A model generated the notes under the pieces. It made no database searches, was not told the DNA's origin, and was given only the letters and a program-made list of their open reading frames with translations. The translations under genes were made by a program, and so were the position numbers. From positions 1 to 64,000 of the forward strand of contig CALBEF010000031.1 of assembly GCA_937927775.1 (NCBI GenBank): DNA of 64,000 nt, written 5' to 3'. The DNA comes from an uncultured Anaerolineae bacterium (GTDB lineage Bacteria; Chloroflexota; Anaerolineae; J036; Brachytrichaceae). Shown piece by piece: positions 13,704 through 21,715 of the stretch (position 1 is the stretch's first letter; the number at the start of each line of letters is the position of its first letter).

Positions 13704-14147
13704 TCAGGGCGTGGTTCCGTCTGTTGTCTGTTGTCTGTCATCTGCGCTCTGTGATCTGTCGTCTGCCGTCTGTTGTATGGCGCAGGCCGCCGAAGCGCCC
13801 GGCAGCCTGTGGCGGTTGCGCGCCACCCATCTGTAAACGGCGTCTTCGAATTGCCGGATGCCGGGCACGGCATAGAGAAGCGAGAGAACGCGCCAAATTC
13901 CACCCAACTCATGCAGCGTTCGATTGGCGGCGGCGGCGGCGCGGTACTGCCGGCCATCGGGATACACCAACCAGACCGCTTCGGCGCACTGGGCCGCCGT
14001 CAAGCCGGCGCGTTCGAGCAGCCCTGGCGTTTGCCAGGGCAGCACGTCGATGCGTCCCCTGCAATCCCAGCGCGCCACAGCGCCGGCCACCCGCGCGCAA
14101 AAAGCGCAGTCGCCGTCGTAAATGAGCGCAGGTTTCACCTTCAGCAT
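13704..14147 (-). CDS. DCC-family (DUF393) thiol-disulfide oxidoreductase
   Basis: This 147-residue protein has the DCC motif YDGDCAFC with Cys14 and Cys17 near its N-terminus, typical of the DUF393 family, whose physiological role is poorly defined. The conserved part ends near residue 122. The remaining 25 or so residues are Gln/Asp/Thr-rich and are encoded by the heptad tract at 13721-13776. The tail is therefore probably repeat-derived rather than functional. Nine bases separate it from the upstream aldo/keto reductase gene, so an operon is likely. Confidence 0.85.
   Translation of the reverse strand: MLKVKPALIYDGDCAFCARVAGAVARWDCRGRIDVLPWQTPGLLERAGLTAAQCAEAVWLVYPDGRQYRAAAAANRTLHELGGIWRVLSLLYAVPGIRQFEDAVYRWVARNRHRLPGASAACAIQQTADDRSQSADDRQQTTDGTTP
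13721..13776. repeat. eight-unit heptad tract, consensus CTGNNNT
   Basis: Eight uninterrupted 7-bp units, all fitting CTGNNNT (for example CTGTTGT, CTGTCAT, CTGCGCT), occupy exactly 56 bp. They are read as coding sequence at the end of the DUF393 gene and lie about 60 bp before the aldo/keto reductase start. Confidence 0.95.
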
Positions 14148-14156
14148 CAGGCGCGC

Positions 14157-15113
14157 CTAGCGTTGCCCGGCCAGAATCTTCTCGATCTCCGCGATGTCCT
14201 CCGCCGGCAACACGAAGTCGCCGGCCTGCGCCGTCTCTTCCACCTGCGCCGCGTTGCGCCCGCCGACGATGGCCGACGTGACTTCAGGCCGGCGCAACAC
14301 CCACGCGATCGCCAGTTGCCCCACCGTGCGGCCGTGCTTCTGCGCGATGGGACGCAGCCTGTCCACGATCGCCAGGTTGGCCGACAACTGCGGCTCGATG
14401 AAGCGCGGGTCGTTGCGCCGGTGGTCGTTGGCCGGCAGCGCCTCGGTTCGCTCGCGCGTCCATTTGCCGCTCAGCAGGCCCTTGACCATCGGGCTGTACA
14501 CCACCACGCCGATGTTGTGCGCGCCGCAGAAGGGCAGAATCTCGCGCTCCACGTCGCGGGTCAACATGCTGTAGGGCGGCTGCAGCGACGCCACGGGGTG
14601 AATGGGCATGATGCGCTGGAGCTGCGCCACGTTGAAGTTCGAGACGCCGGCGTAGCGCACTTTGCCGGCTTTGACTGCGTCGGCAATCGCGCCCCAGCCT
14701 TCCTCGATATCCTCTTCCGGCTGCGGCCAGTGAATCTGATACAGATCGATCACATCCACGCCGAGCCGTTTCAGGCTGGCGTCCAGCTCCGCCAGCACGC
14801 TGGCGCGTTTCAGATGGGCCATCGGCGCGCCGTCCGGCCCTTTCACGCGGCCGCATTTGGTCGCCACAAACGGGCGCTGGCTCAATCCCTTGAGCGCGCG
14901 CCCCACCACTTCCTCAGAGTGACCAAAGCCGTACACGGCTGCCGTGTCGATCCAGTTCACGCCCAGATCGATGGCGCGGTGAATGGCCGCCACCGAGTCG
15001 TCGTCGTCCTGCGGCCCCCAGCCAAACTTCCAGTCGCCGCCGCCAATCGCCCACGCGCCGAAACCGACGCAGGTGAAAGGCAGTCCTGTCCATCCAAGAG
15101 GTCGTGTTTGCAT
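14157..15113 (-). CDS. aldo/keto reductase (second copy type)
   Basis: This is a 318-residue aldo/keto reductase with catalytic residues Asp56 and Tyr61 (WIDTAAVYG), Lys86 (ATKCG) and His128 (QIHWPQ). It differs enough from the reductase at 12683 to be a separate subfamily, not a recent duplicate. The start at 15113 (MQTRPLGWTG) matches the usual first strand. The upstream extension of the frame to 15308 reads only through dispersed repeats. It is probably the first gene of a minus-strand operon with the DUF393 protein and the other reductase. Confidence 0.88.
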   Translation of the reverse strand: MQTRPLGWTGLPFTCVGFGAWAIGGGDWKFGWGPQDDDDSVAAIHRAIDLGVNWIDTAAVYGFGHSEEVVGRALKGLSQRPFVATKCGRVKGPDGAPMAHLKRASVLAELDASLKRLGVDVIDLYQIHWPQPEEDIEEGWGAIADAVKAGKVRYAGVSNFNVAQLQRIMPIHPVASLQPPYSMLTRDVEREILPFCGAHNIGVVVYSPMVKGLLSGKWTRERTEALPANDHRRNDPRFIEPQLSANLAIVDRLRPIAQKHGRTVGQLAIAWVLRRPEVTSAIVGGRNAAQVEETAQAGDFVLPAEDIAEIEKILAGQR

Positions 15114-15314
15114 GCCCGCCAATATAACGTGACTTGCTGCCGGGCCGAAAAGGGCGCATTTCCCGGCAGGGGCAATTAGCCGATTTGCGCGGCGGTTGGA
15201 AACCGCGCGCAATATGCCCGGCCAATATGCCCGGCGAAGAAATGCGCCCGGCGAATGGTTGCGGACTTGCTCACGCGCCACAAGATGGGGCGCGTAGATG
15301 CGCGACAAGGGGCA
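15114..15314. repeat. intergenic repeat cluster between aldo/keto reductase and glnA
   Basis: No gene is seen. A minus-strand copy of the TTGCCCC...GGGAAATGC element is at 15151-15178. A GCGGTT/AACCGC inverted pair follows near 15191-15206, then two ATATGCCCGGC copies (about 15210-15236). Confidence 0.6.
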
Positions 15315-16670
15315 TCAATACACGGGCAGATAGCGATCCAGTTCCCACCCGCTCACGTAGAGGCGATAGTCATCCCACTCGCGCGTCTTGGCGTCCACGT
15401 ACCGGTCGAACAGGTGCGCGCCGAGCGTCTGGCGCATCAGGTCGCTGCGCTTCAGTTCTTCGATGGCCTCGCCCAGCGAGCCGGGCATGGCAACCATCTG
15501 CTGCCGCGCGGCCTGATCCAGATGATACAGGTCTTCCTCGGCTGCCGGCGGCACTGGCAGGTCGCGCTTGATACCGTCCAGGCCGGCCATCAGGATCGCG
15601 GCAAACACCAGGTACGGATTGGCCGAGGGGTCCGGGCAGCGCAACTCGATGCGCGTGGCGGTGGCAACGCGCCCGGCGCTCACCTTGGGCACGCGAATCA
15701 GCGCCGAGCGATTGGTGCGCGCCCAGCTCAGATACACCGGCGCCTCGTAGCCGGGCACCAGCCGCTTGTAACTGTTGACCAGCGGCGCGATGATCGCCGA
15801 CATGGCGCGCGCGTGGTGCAACTGGCCGGCGATGAACTTTTTCGCCACTGCGCTCAGACCATAGGCATCGCCCGGATCGGCGAAAGCATTTTTGCCGTTG
15901 CTCCACAGGCTCTGGTGCGTGTGCATGCCGCTGCCGTTGACGCCGGCGATGGGCTTGGGCATGAAGGTGGCGTACAGGCCATTGCGTTGCGCCGCCGCCT
16001 TGAGCGTCTGCCGCAACGTCACCGCGTTGTCGGCTGTGCGCAGAGCGCGGTCATACTTGAAGTCGATCTCGTGCTGGCCGGTAGCCACTTCGTGGTGCAG
16101 CGCCTCCACCTGAATGCCCAGCGCCGAGAGCATCATCACCATCTGCCGGCGCACGGCGTGGCCCAGGTCCGTGCCGTCGTCGAAGTAGCCGGCCTGATCG
16201 TGCGGCTCGAGCGGCAACAGGGACGGCATGCCCCCATTGCCCATCCCGTGCGGCCGGAACAGGAAGAACTCCAGTTCAGGGCCGGTAAAGTACTCGTAAC
16301 CCATCTCTGCGGCGGCTTTCAACGCGCGCCTGAGCACGTTGCGCGGGTCAGTCTCGAACGGCTCGCCGTTCGGTGTCTGCACATCGCAGATCACGCGCGC
16401 GGTGGGCGCGTCCGACACCCAGGGAATGATGGCGAACGTGTCGAGGTCCGGGTAGAGCAGCATGTCGCTCTCGGCAATGCGCGCAAAGCCCTGGATCGAC
16501 GAGCCATCGAACCACTGGCCATGTTCCAGGACATCGGGCCACAGCTCAACCGGCACGCTGACCGTCTTGACGATGCCCATGATGTCGGTGAACTGAAGGT
16601 TGACGAACTTGACGCCGGCGGAAGCGATTTGCTTCTGGACGCGCTCGACACTGACAGGGTCATGATTCAT
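15315..16670 (-). CDS. glnA: glutamine synthetase, type I
   Basis: This 451-residue enzyme makes glutamine from glutamate, ammonia and ATP as a dodecamer. Signatures include FDGSSIQGF near the N-terminus, the GPELEFFLF metal-site strand and NGSGMHTHQSLW. The length and N-terminal sequence fit the GSI-alpha type found in Gram-positive bacteria and Chloroflexota, which lacks adenylylation control. The start at 16670 has a clear AAGGAGA six bases upstream; the frame extends 20 codons further but without support. The leader carries a large hairpin with a U-rich tail (16717-16767) that may attenuate transcription. Confidence 0.96.
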   Translation of the reverse strand: MNHDPVSVERVQKQIASAGVKFVNLQFTDIMGIVKTVSVPVELWPDVLEHGQWFDGSSIQGFARIAESDMLLYPDLDTFAIIPWVSDAPTARVICDVQTPNGEPFETDPRNVLRRALKAAAEMGYEYFTGPELEFFLFRPHGMGNGGMPSLLPLEPHDQAGYFDDGTDLGHAVRRQMVMMLSALGIQVEALHHEVATGQHEIDFKYDRALRTADNAVTLRQTLKAAAQRNGLYATFMPKPIAGVNGSGMHTHQSLWSNGKNAFADPGDAYGLSAVAKKFIAGQLHHARAMSAIIAPLVNSYKRLVPGYEAPVYLSWARTNRSALIRVPKVSAGRVATATRIELRCPDPSANPYLVFAAILMAGLDGIKRDLPVPPAAEEDLYHLDQAARQQMVAMPGSLGEAIEELKRSDLMRQTLGAHLFDRYVDAKTREWDDYRLYVSGWELDRYLPVY

Positions 16671-16710
16671 TGAGATCTCCTTGAGTTTGAGCCTGGCGCT
16701 CGTATGTGAA

Positions 16711-16790
16711 AAGAGAAAGACGGATAGCAACGGGCAAACCGATCATTCGCCCGCCGCCATCCGTCTTCGTCGTGGAATGAACGCTATTCT
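16711..16790 (-). promoter_or_regulatory. glnA leader: attenuator-like hairpin, possible cis-RNA
   Basis: On the minus strand, AAGACGGAT pairs with ATCCGTCTT (16759-16767 with 16717-16725) around an inner 5-bp GC stem. A pyrimidine-rich UCUCUUUU follows. A TAGAAT -10-like box near 16785 would start transcription just before GCGTTCATTCC, and TCATTC can instead pair with GAATGA inside the hairpin loop. It could equally be the terminator of the upstream DHH gene, whose stop is only 30 bases away. Confidence 0.45.
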
Positions 16791-16798
16791 ACCCGGCG

Positions 16799-17818
16799 CT
16801 AGAGCAACGGCTCGCCGGGACTGTCCTGCCCGGTCACTTCCAAAAACCGTTGCTCAATGCGGGCAATCAGGCGGTTCACATCCTGTCCCTCGAGCGGCGC
16901 CTGACCGCCGGCGATCGTGCCATGTCCGCCGGCCTTGCCGGGCGGCACGATGATCTGCTGGATCAACAGGCCGGCGTCCTGTTCCATGAACTCGATGCGC
17001 AGTGACAGATGCAGGATGTTGCCGTGCTGGCCCAGGCACAGTGCCGCGCGCGCGCCTTCGAGCCGCAACAGCAAGTCGGCCATCTCCGCAGCCAGATCGG
17101 GCCGGTCCATCACCCCCAGGTCGGCGATGACGGCGCGGCCATACACACGGGCGGCGTTGAGGCCGCGACTGAAGGCGCGGAAGTAATCGCGGGGCAGCCC
17201 GGCGTGTTCGACCTGAATCAATTCCGACCGATTGGCGCGCGCAAGCAACTCCAGATACACCGCCTCGTCGGCCGGCGCGGCCCCGCGCGACAGGCCCTGC
17301 GTGTCCGTCTTCAGGCCATAGAACAGCGCGGTTGCCAGCAGGGGATCAGGCGTTACACCGGCCGCCTGCATGTGCTGGTAGACCAGCGTGACCGATGCGC
17401 CAATCTCCGGCCGCACATCGACGTACTGCGCCTGAGCGATCGCTTCTCGCACCGGATGATGATGGTCGATGACGATGCCGGGCGGCGCCGGCAGCCGGTT
17501 GTTGCCGGCAGTGGGCTGCGAATCCACCAGCGCAATAGCCGGATACTGGTCAAGAAAGTCCAGCGTGTCGCTGTGTTCCCACTCCGGCGTCAGGCGATTG
17601 AGCATGGCGCGGTTCTCGGCGCGCGCCACCAGACCGCTGTACACCATGCGGCTCGGAATACCCCACGCGCTCAACAGCGCCGCCAGCCCTTTGCCTGCCG
17701 CCAGCGAGTCGGGGTCTGGATTGTCGTGCGTGAGAATCAGCACCGGCCCCTTGCCCGCCGCGTCACGCAGACAATCGAGCTGCGCCTGAGTGATTGGATT
17801 GGAGACGGAGGTATGCAT
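16799..17818 (-). CDS. DHH-family phosphoesterase (NrnA-like)
   Basis: This protein of about 339 residues contains the DHH domain (THDNPDPDSLAAG near 40, IDHHHPV near 127) and a C-terminal DHHA1 domain with the GGHGTIAGG nucleotide-binding motif. Family members degrade nanoRNA, pAp or cyclic dinucleotides using two Mn ions. Which substrate this one uses cannot be read from sequence. The start at 17818 is chosen by family length; an in-frame ATG at 17848 has no better support. It lies just upstream of the glnA leader on the same strand. Confidence 0.85.
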   Translation of the reverse strand: MHTSVSNPITQAQLDCLRDAAGKGPVLILTHDNPDPDSLAAGKGLAALLSAWGIPSRMVYSGLVARAENRAMLNRLTPEWEHSDTLDFLDQYPAIALVDSQPTAGNNRLPAPPGIVIDHHHPVREAIAQAQYVDVRPEIGASVTLVYQHMQAAGVTPDPLLATALFYGLKTDTQGLSRGAAPADEAVYLELLARANRSELIQVEHAGLPRDYFRAFSRGLNAARVYGRAVIADLGVMDRPDLAAEMADLLLRLEGARAALCLGQHGNILHLSLRIEFMEQDAGLLIQQIIVPPGKAGGHGTIAGGQAPLEGQDVNRLIARIEQRFLEVTGQDSPGEPLL

Positions 17819-17869
17819 GGTTGTGTCGGCGAACCCACTGCCCGCCATCCTCGCGGACGAGGATGGGCG

Positions 17870-18709
17870 TCACGCTTTGTTCAAGCCATCCTGCTCGCTG
17901 TACGGCAGATTCATCGCCGCGATGACGCTCGATGGATGAAGCCGACGATCGACGCGCGGCGGCCGGCCGGCCTCGCCCCGGAAAACAGCCACGCGCTCGA
18001 AAGGCGGGTTGAGCGGAATCAAGCCAAAGTTTTCCTGTCGCGCGCGGCGAATGGCGCGCTCGGCGCCGGCGCGAATCATCTGGCGCGCCATCTCAGGATG
18101 GACATGCACTGCGCCGATATTGCGCGCCATGTAAGCCGCCGTGTCCAGTTCGTCGCCGGCGCGCGGCCCGGCGCCGGGCGTTGTGCCGCGCTTGACACTC
18201 ACCGTTTCGATGCCGGGCACAAGTTGTTGCGCCTCGGCGCAGCCAGCCTGATCGCCGGACAAAAAGATGGCGCGCACCCCCAGCTCGCTGGCGCACATCG
18301 CCAATTGCCCGAACTCGCCGATCGACACGCCATTGATCGACAGATCGATCCAGTTGAACCACTGCGTATGGGCGAGGTGGGCGTAGCCGGCCCCGGCTTT
18401 GGCGTGCTGGCCAACCCACGCGACCACATCGAACCCTTCGTCCAGCAGAAACGGCCAGCCCATGTCAAACCCGCGCATCAATTCCACGCGCGGGTCGAGC
18501 AGCGCCGGGTGGATGGCGCCCGCCCCGTGCCCATCGGCGACGAGGATGCGCGTTGCGCCGCCGGCAAGGAATCCCTCAATCGCCGCGTTGACTTCGCGCG
18601 TGAGCAGTTCCTTCGCCAGCTCGTAATAGCGCGACTCGGGCAGACACCAGTCGCTGAAGTTCAGCACGCCGGCCACGCCCTCCAGATCAGTCATCAGGTA
18701 AACACGCAT
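17870..18709 (-). CDS. M55-family D-aminopeptidase (DppA-like)
   Basis: This 279-residue zinc peptidase removes N-terminal D-amino acids from peptides. The metal ligands known from Bacillus DppA align as Asp8 and Glu10 (MTDLEGVAG), His61 (ADGHG), His102 (VGQHA) and Glu132 (IGEFG). The length is typical. A GGAG lies about eight bases before the start. It is followed on the same strand by the DHH gene after a 51-base gap. A role in peptidoglycan peptide recycling is possible but inferred. Confidence 0.92.
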   Translation of the reverse strand: MRVYLMTDLEGVAGVLNFSDWCLPESRYYELAKELLTREVNAAIEGFLAGGATRILVADGHGAGAIHPALLDPRVELMRGFDMGWPFLLDEGFDVVAWVGQHAKAGAGYAHLAHTQWFNWIDLSINGVSIGEFGQLAMCASELGVRAIFLSGDQAGCAEAQQLVPGIETVSVKRGTTPGAGPRAGDELDTAAYMARNIGAVHVHPEMARQMIRAGAERAIRRARQENFGLIPLNPPFERVAVFRGEAGRPPRVDRRLHPSSVIAAMNLPYSEQDGLNKA

Positions 18710-18850
18710 TTATCGGCTCCGCATTTAGAGGCTAATCCGATTTCAGACAAATAACCGCTGAACCAGAGCAACCACCTGCTCGCGGGTCGTGGCTTCGGCG
18801 CAGTCATCGCAAGTCGATGACGACATTTTGTTGCGCCGGCGCGGCGCCCG

Positions 18851-19666
18851 CTATGACAACGCAATTCCGGCCAGCCGCGCGCTGGCTTCCCACACTGCGC
18901 GCCGCAACTCGCGGTCGTGGACCAGCGGCGAGGGGGTGGCGATGCGCTGCCGCGCGAAGTATTGGCCGGTGATCGTGGCGACATCAGGCGAACTGGCCAG
19001 ATAGACCGGCGTGGCGGCCCCGGCCTCCACGCCGGCGCCCTGCGCGCCATAGCCGCTTCTGAGCAGCCTGGTGTCGATCACGCCGGGGTGGAGCGCGTTG
19101 ACAGTGACCTGCGAGCCGGCCAGCCGCTCGGCCAGCTCGAAGGCAAACAGGATGTTGGCCAGCTTGGACATGGCATACGCCTCATGCCCGTCGAATGGGC
19201 CGGCGTCATTCAGGCGCTCGAAATCAATCCGCGCGTTCTGATGAGTCGTCGAACTCACGATGATGATGCGCGCCGGCGCGCTGCGACGCACCAGATCGAG
19301 CAGCAGATGGGTGAGCAGAAACGGGGCGATGTGATTCACCGCCAGCGTCATCTCGATGCCATCTTCGCTCAGGCGACGCTCGGCCATGAACACGCCGGCG
19401 TTGTGGATCAGCACGTCCAGCCGCTCGTATTCGGCCAGTATTTCGCCGGCCATCTCGCGCACCTGGCGCAGCGAAGCAAAGTCAGCCACAATCGGCGCCA
19501 CACGGTCATTGGCGCTCGCCCGGCGAATGTCTTCTGCCGCTTCCTCGGCGCGCGCGCGGCTGCGGCCATGCGCCAGCACACACGCGCCCATACGCGCCAG
19601 TTCCAGCGCAGTCTGCTTGCCAATGCCATCGGTCGCGCCGGTGACAAGAATGGTTTTGTCCCGCAT
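18851..19666 (-). CDS. short-chain dehydrogenase/reductase
   Basis: This 271-residue Rossmann-fold NAD(P)-dependent oxidoreductase has TGATDGIG at 9-16, the NAG motif at 89-91, catalytic Ser near 138, and Tyr164 and Lys168 in YAMSK. It most resembles the retinol dehydrogenase/WW-domain oxidoreductase-like SDRs. The substrate is unknown. Its leader contains an octad repeat (19671-19702) and no clear ribosome-binding site. About 140 bases with no visible gene separate it from the M55 gene. Confidence 0.88.
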   Translation of the reverse strand: MRDKTILVTGATDGIGKQTALELARMGACVLAHGRSRARAEEAAEDIRRASANDRVAPIVADFASLRQVREMAGEILAEYERLDVLIHNAGVFMAERRLSEDGIEMTLAVNHIAPFLLTHLLLDLVRRSAPARIIIVSSTTHQNARIDFERLNDAGPFDGHEAYAMSKLANILFAFELAERLAGSQVTVNALHPGVIDTRLLRSGYGAQGAGVEAGAATPVYLASSPDVATITGQYFARQRIATPSPLVHDRELRRAVWEASARLAGIALS

Positions 19667-19670
19667 AATG

Positions 19671-19702
19671 GCTCAATCGCTCAATCACTCAATGGCCCGA
19701 TC
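19671..19702. repeat. four-unit octad tract in the SDR / UroD divergent space
   Basis: Four 8-bp units in register: GCTCAATC, GCTCAATC, ACTCAATG, GCCCGATC. The unit sequence is close to that of the long octad tract at 58407-58518. Confidence 0.85.
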
Positions 19703-19769
19703 GACGCTGCTCATCATCCGCCTCCAGGCGCCCAGGCGCCCAGTATAAAACCTGCCGGCGCAATATCGC

Positions 19770-19775
19770 TACAAT
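19770..19775 (+). promoter_or_regulatory. -10 box abutting the UroD-family start
   Basis: TACAAT ends seven bases before ATG 19783, with no Shine-Dalgarno sequence. The alternative ATG at 19774 overlaps the box, so 19783 is preferred as a leaderless start. Confidence 0.55.
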
Positions 19776-19782
19776 GAACCCC

Positions 19783-20823
19783 ATGAACAGCAAAGAGCGC
19801 GTCCGATTGGCGTTCGAGCATGTGGAACCAGATCGCGTGCCGCTGTGGTATGGGGCAGCAGACGGATTGACCCATCGCCTGATGGCGGCGTGCGGCGTCC
19901 CCGATGAAGAAGCGCTGATGCGCCGGCTGCGCATTGATTTCCGCCGCGTCCATGCCCGCTATGTCGGCCCGCCGCTGGGCAACAGGAACATCTGGGGCGT
20001 CGAGCGCGGCGGAGATTATTACGGCCAGCCGCTGTCGCATCCTCTGGCCGGCGTCGAGACGATTGAACAAGTCGAAGCGTTCACCGGCTGGCCCTCGCCG
20101 GACTCGTTCGACTTCTCACATCTGCGCGCCGAATGCGAGCAGTGGCGCGACTACGCCATCATCGGCGGGCCGTGGGTAGTGGTGTTCACCGACGCGACCG
20201 AACTGGTGGGCATGGCCGAATTCTTCGAGAAGATGCACACCCATCCCGAAGTCATGCAGGCCGTGATGGAGAAGGTGAGCGACTTCTACTACACGCTGGC
20301 GGTGCGCTTCTTCGAGACGTGCGGCGATCTGCTCGACATTTTCTTCTTCGGCGACGACATGGGCACGCAGCAGGCGCTGCTTGTCTCATTGAACCACTGG
20401 CGCGCGTTCTGCAAGCCGCACATCCGCCGCTTCATCGAGCTGGGCCGGCAGGCCGGCCTCAAGACCATGTTCCACTCGTGCGGCGCAGTGCGGGCGCTGA
20501 TTCCCGACCTGATCGAACTGGGTCTCGACGCCCTTAACCCCGTCCAGGTGCGCGCCAAAGGCATGGACTTGCAGGAGCTGAAGGCGGACTTTGGCAGCCG
20601 CATCGCCTTTCACGGCGCGTTCGATCATCAACAGGTCTTGCCGTTCGGCTCGGTGAACGACGTGCGCGCCGAAGCGCGCCGCGTGATCGACATCATGGCG
20701 CCGGGCGGCGGGTTCTGCCTCGCGCCCAGCCACGATCTGATGCTGGACGAATTTCCGCCCGAAAACGTGATCGCCCTGTACGATGAGGCCCATGCTTACG
20801 GCCAATATGCAGGCAAGGAGTGA
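19783..20823 (+). CDS. UroD-family protein, MtaA-like methyltransferase candidate
   Basis: This protein of about 346 residues belongs to the uroporphyrinogen decarboxylase superfamily. A FHSCGA motif in the middle matches the HxC zinc site of methylcobamide methyltransferases (MtaA/MtbA/CmuA) rather than true heme-pathway UroD. The C-terminal GGGFCLAPSHDL is also typical of this non-heme branch. A role in moving methyl groups from a corrinoid protein to a carrier would fit mtaB-mtaC 18 kb upstream; this is inference. The next gene starts one base after its stop. Confidence 0.8.
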   Translation: MNSKERVRLAFEHVEPDRVPLWYGAADGLTHRLMAACGVPDEEALMRRLRIDFRRVHARYVGPPLGNRNIWGVERGGDYYGQPLSHPLAGVETIEQVEAFTGWPSPDSFDFSHLRAECEQWRDYAIIGGPWVVVFTDATELVGMAEFFEKMHTHPEVMQAVMEKVSDFYYTLAVRFFETCGDLLDIFFFGDDMGTQQALLVSLNHWRAFCKPHIRRFIELGRQAGLKTMFHSCGAVRALIPDLIELGLDALNPVQVRAKGMDLQELKADFGSRIAFHGAFDHQQVLPFGSVNDVRAEARRVIDIMAPGGGFCLAPSHDLMLDEFPPENVIALYDEAHAYGQYAGKE

Positions 20824-20824
20824 C

Positions 20825-21670
20825 ATGTTGAAACTCAAGTCATTGATCGAGCCGGGCGACCCGGAGCGCATGGCTACCGGCTTCCGGTTCACCGAAGGCC
20901 CCGTCTGGCTTCCCGACGGCTACTTGCTGTTCTCCGACATCCCGGCCAATCGCATCTACAAATGGACGCCCGGCGACGGCGCGATCATCTGGCGCGAGCC
21001 GAGCGGCAACTCGAATGGCCTGACCCTCGACCGCGAGGGCCGGCTGATCGCCTGCGAGCACGGCAACCGGCGCGTCTCGCGCACCGAGGCCGATGGCCGC
21101 ATCACCACGCTGGCCGAGCGTTATCGAGGCAAACGCCTGAACAGCCCCAACGACGTGGTGGTGAAGTCCGACGGGACCATCTACTTCACCGATCCCCCCT
21201 ACGGCATCGATCTGAAAGACCGCGAACAACCCTGCAATGGCGTGTATCGCATCCTGCCGGACGGCGCCATCGAGTTGCTGGCCGATGACTTCGACCGGCC
21301 CAACGGCCTGGCCTTCTCGCCTGACGAGTCTGTGCTCTACATCGACGACTCGCCGCGCCGGCATGTGCGCGCCTTCGACGTGCGTCCCGACGGCACACTG
21401 ACCAACTCGCGCGTCATCGCCGACATGGATCACCCGCAACCCGGCTCGCCCGATGGCATGAAGATCGACGCCGAAGGGCATCTCTACGTAACCGGCGCCA
21501 CCGGCGTGTGGGTATTCGAGCCGAGCGGCGAACTGCTGGGCGTTGTCGTCACGCCGGAGCGCCCGGCCAACTGCGCCTGGGGCGACGCTGACCGGCAGAC
21601 GTTGTACGTTACCGCCCAGACATCCATCTATCGCATTCGCGCCAGGGTGCGCGGACTGGGGCCGGCCTGA
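20825..21670 (+). CDS. SMP-30/gluconolactonase family protein
   Basis: This 281-residue six-bladed beta-propeller is expected to open sugar lactones with one divalent metal. Metal ligands of the family are visible as Glu in FTEGPVW (near 25), Asn in NSPNDVV (near 110) and Asp in SPDGM (near 208). The start at 20825 has AAGGAG six to ten bases upstream and follows the UroD-family stop by one base, so the two genes are translationally coupled. The physiological lactone is unknown. Confidence 0.88.
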   Translation: MLKLKSLIEPGDPERMATGFRFTEGPVWLPDGYLLFSDIPANRIYKWTPGDGAIIWREPSGNSNGLTLDREGRLIACEHGNRRVSRTEADGRITTLAERYRGKRLNSPNDVVVKSDGTIYFTDPPYGIDLKDREQPCNGVYRILPDGAIELLADDFDRPNGLAFSPDESVLYIDDSPRRHVRAFDVRPDGTLTNSRVIADMDHPQPGSPDGMKIDAEGHLYVTGATGVWVFEPSGELLGVVVTPERPANCAWGDADRQTLYVTAQTSIYRIRARVRGLGPA

Positions 21671-21715
21671 ACAGAGGGCAGGCTGACAGCCTGCGCGGCA
21701 GGCCAGCGGCTTACC

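Noticed and set aside
16741-16790. Firm call of a glutamine riboswitch
   Set aside because: Only two short strings resemble the consensus, and the closing strand does not match; kept only as a hypothesis.
17009-18754. 581-codon plus-strand frame opposite the DHH and M55 genes
   Set aside because: Both minus-strand genes have full catalytic motifs; the plus frame has low-complexity composition.
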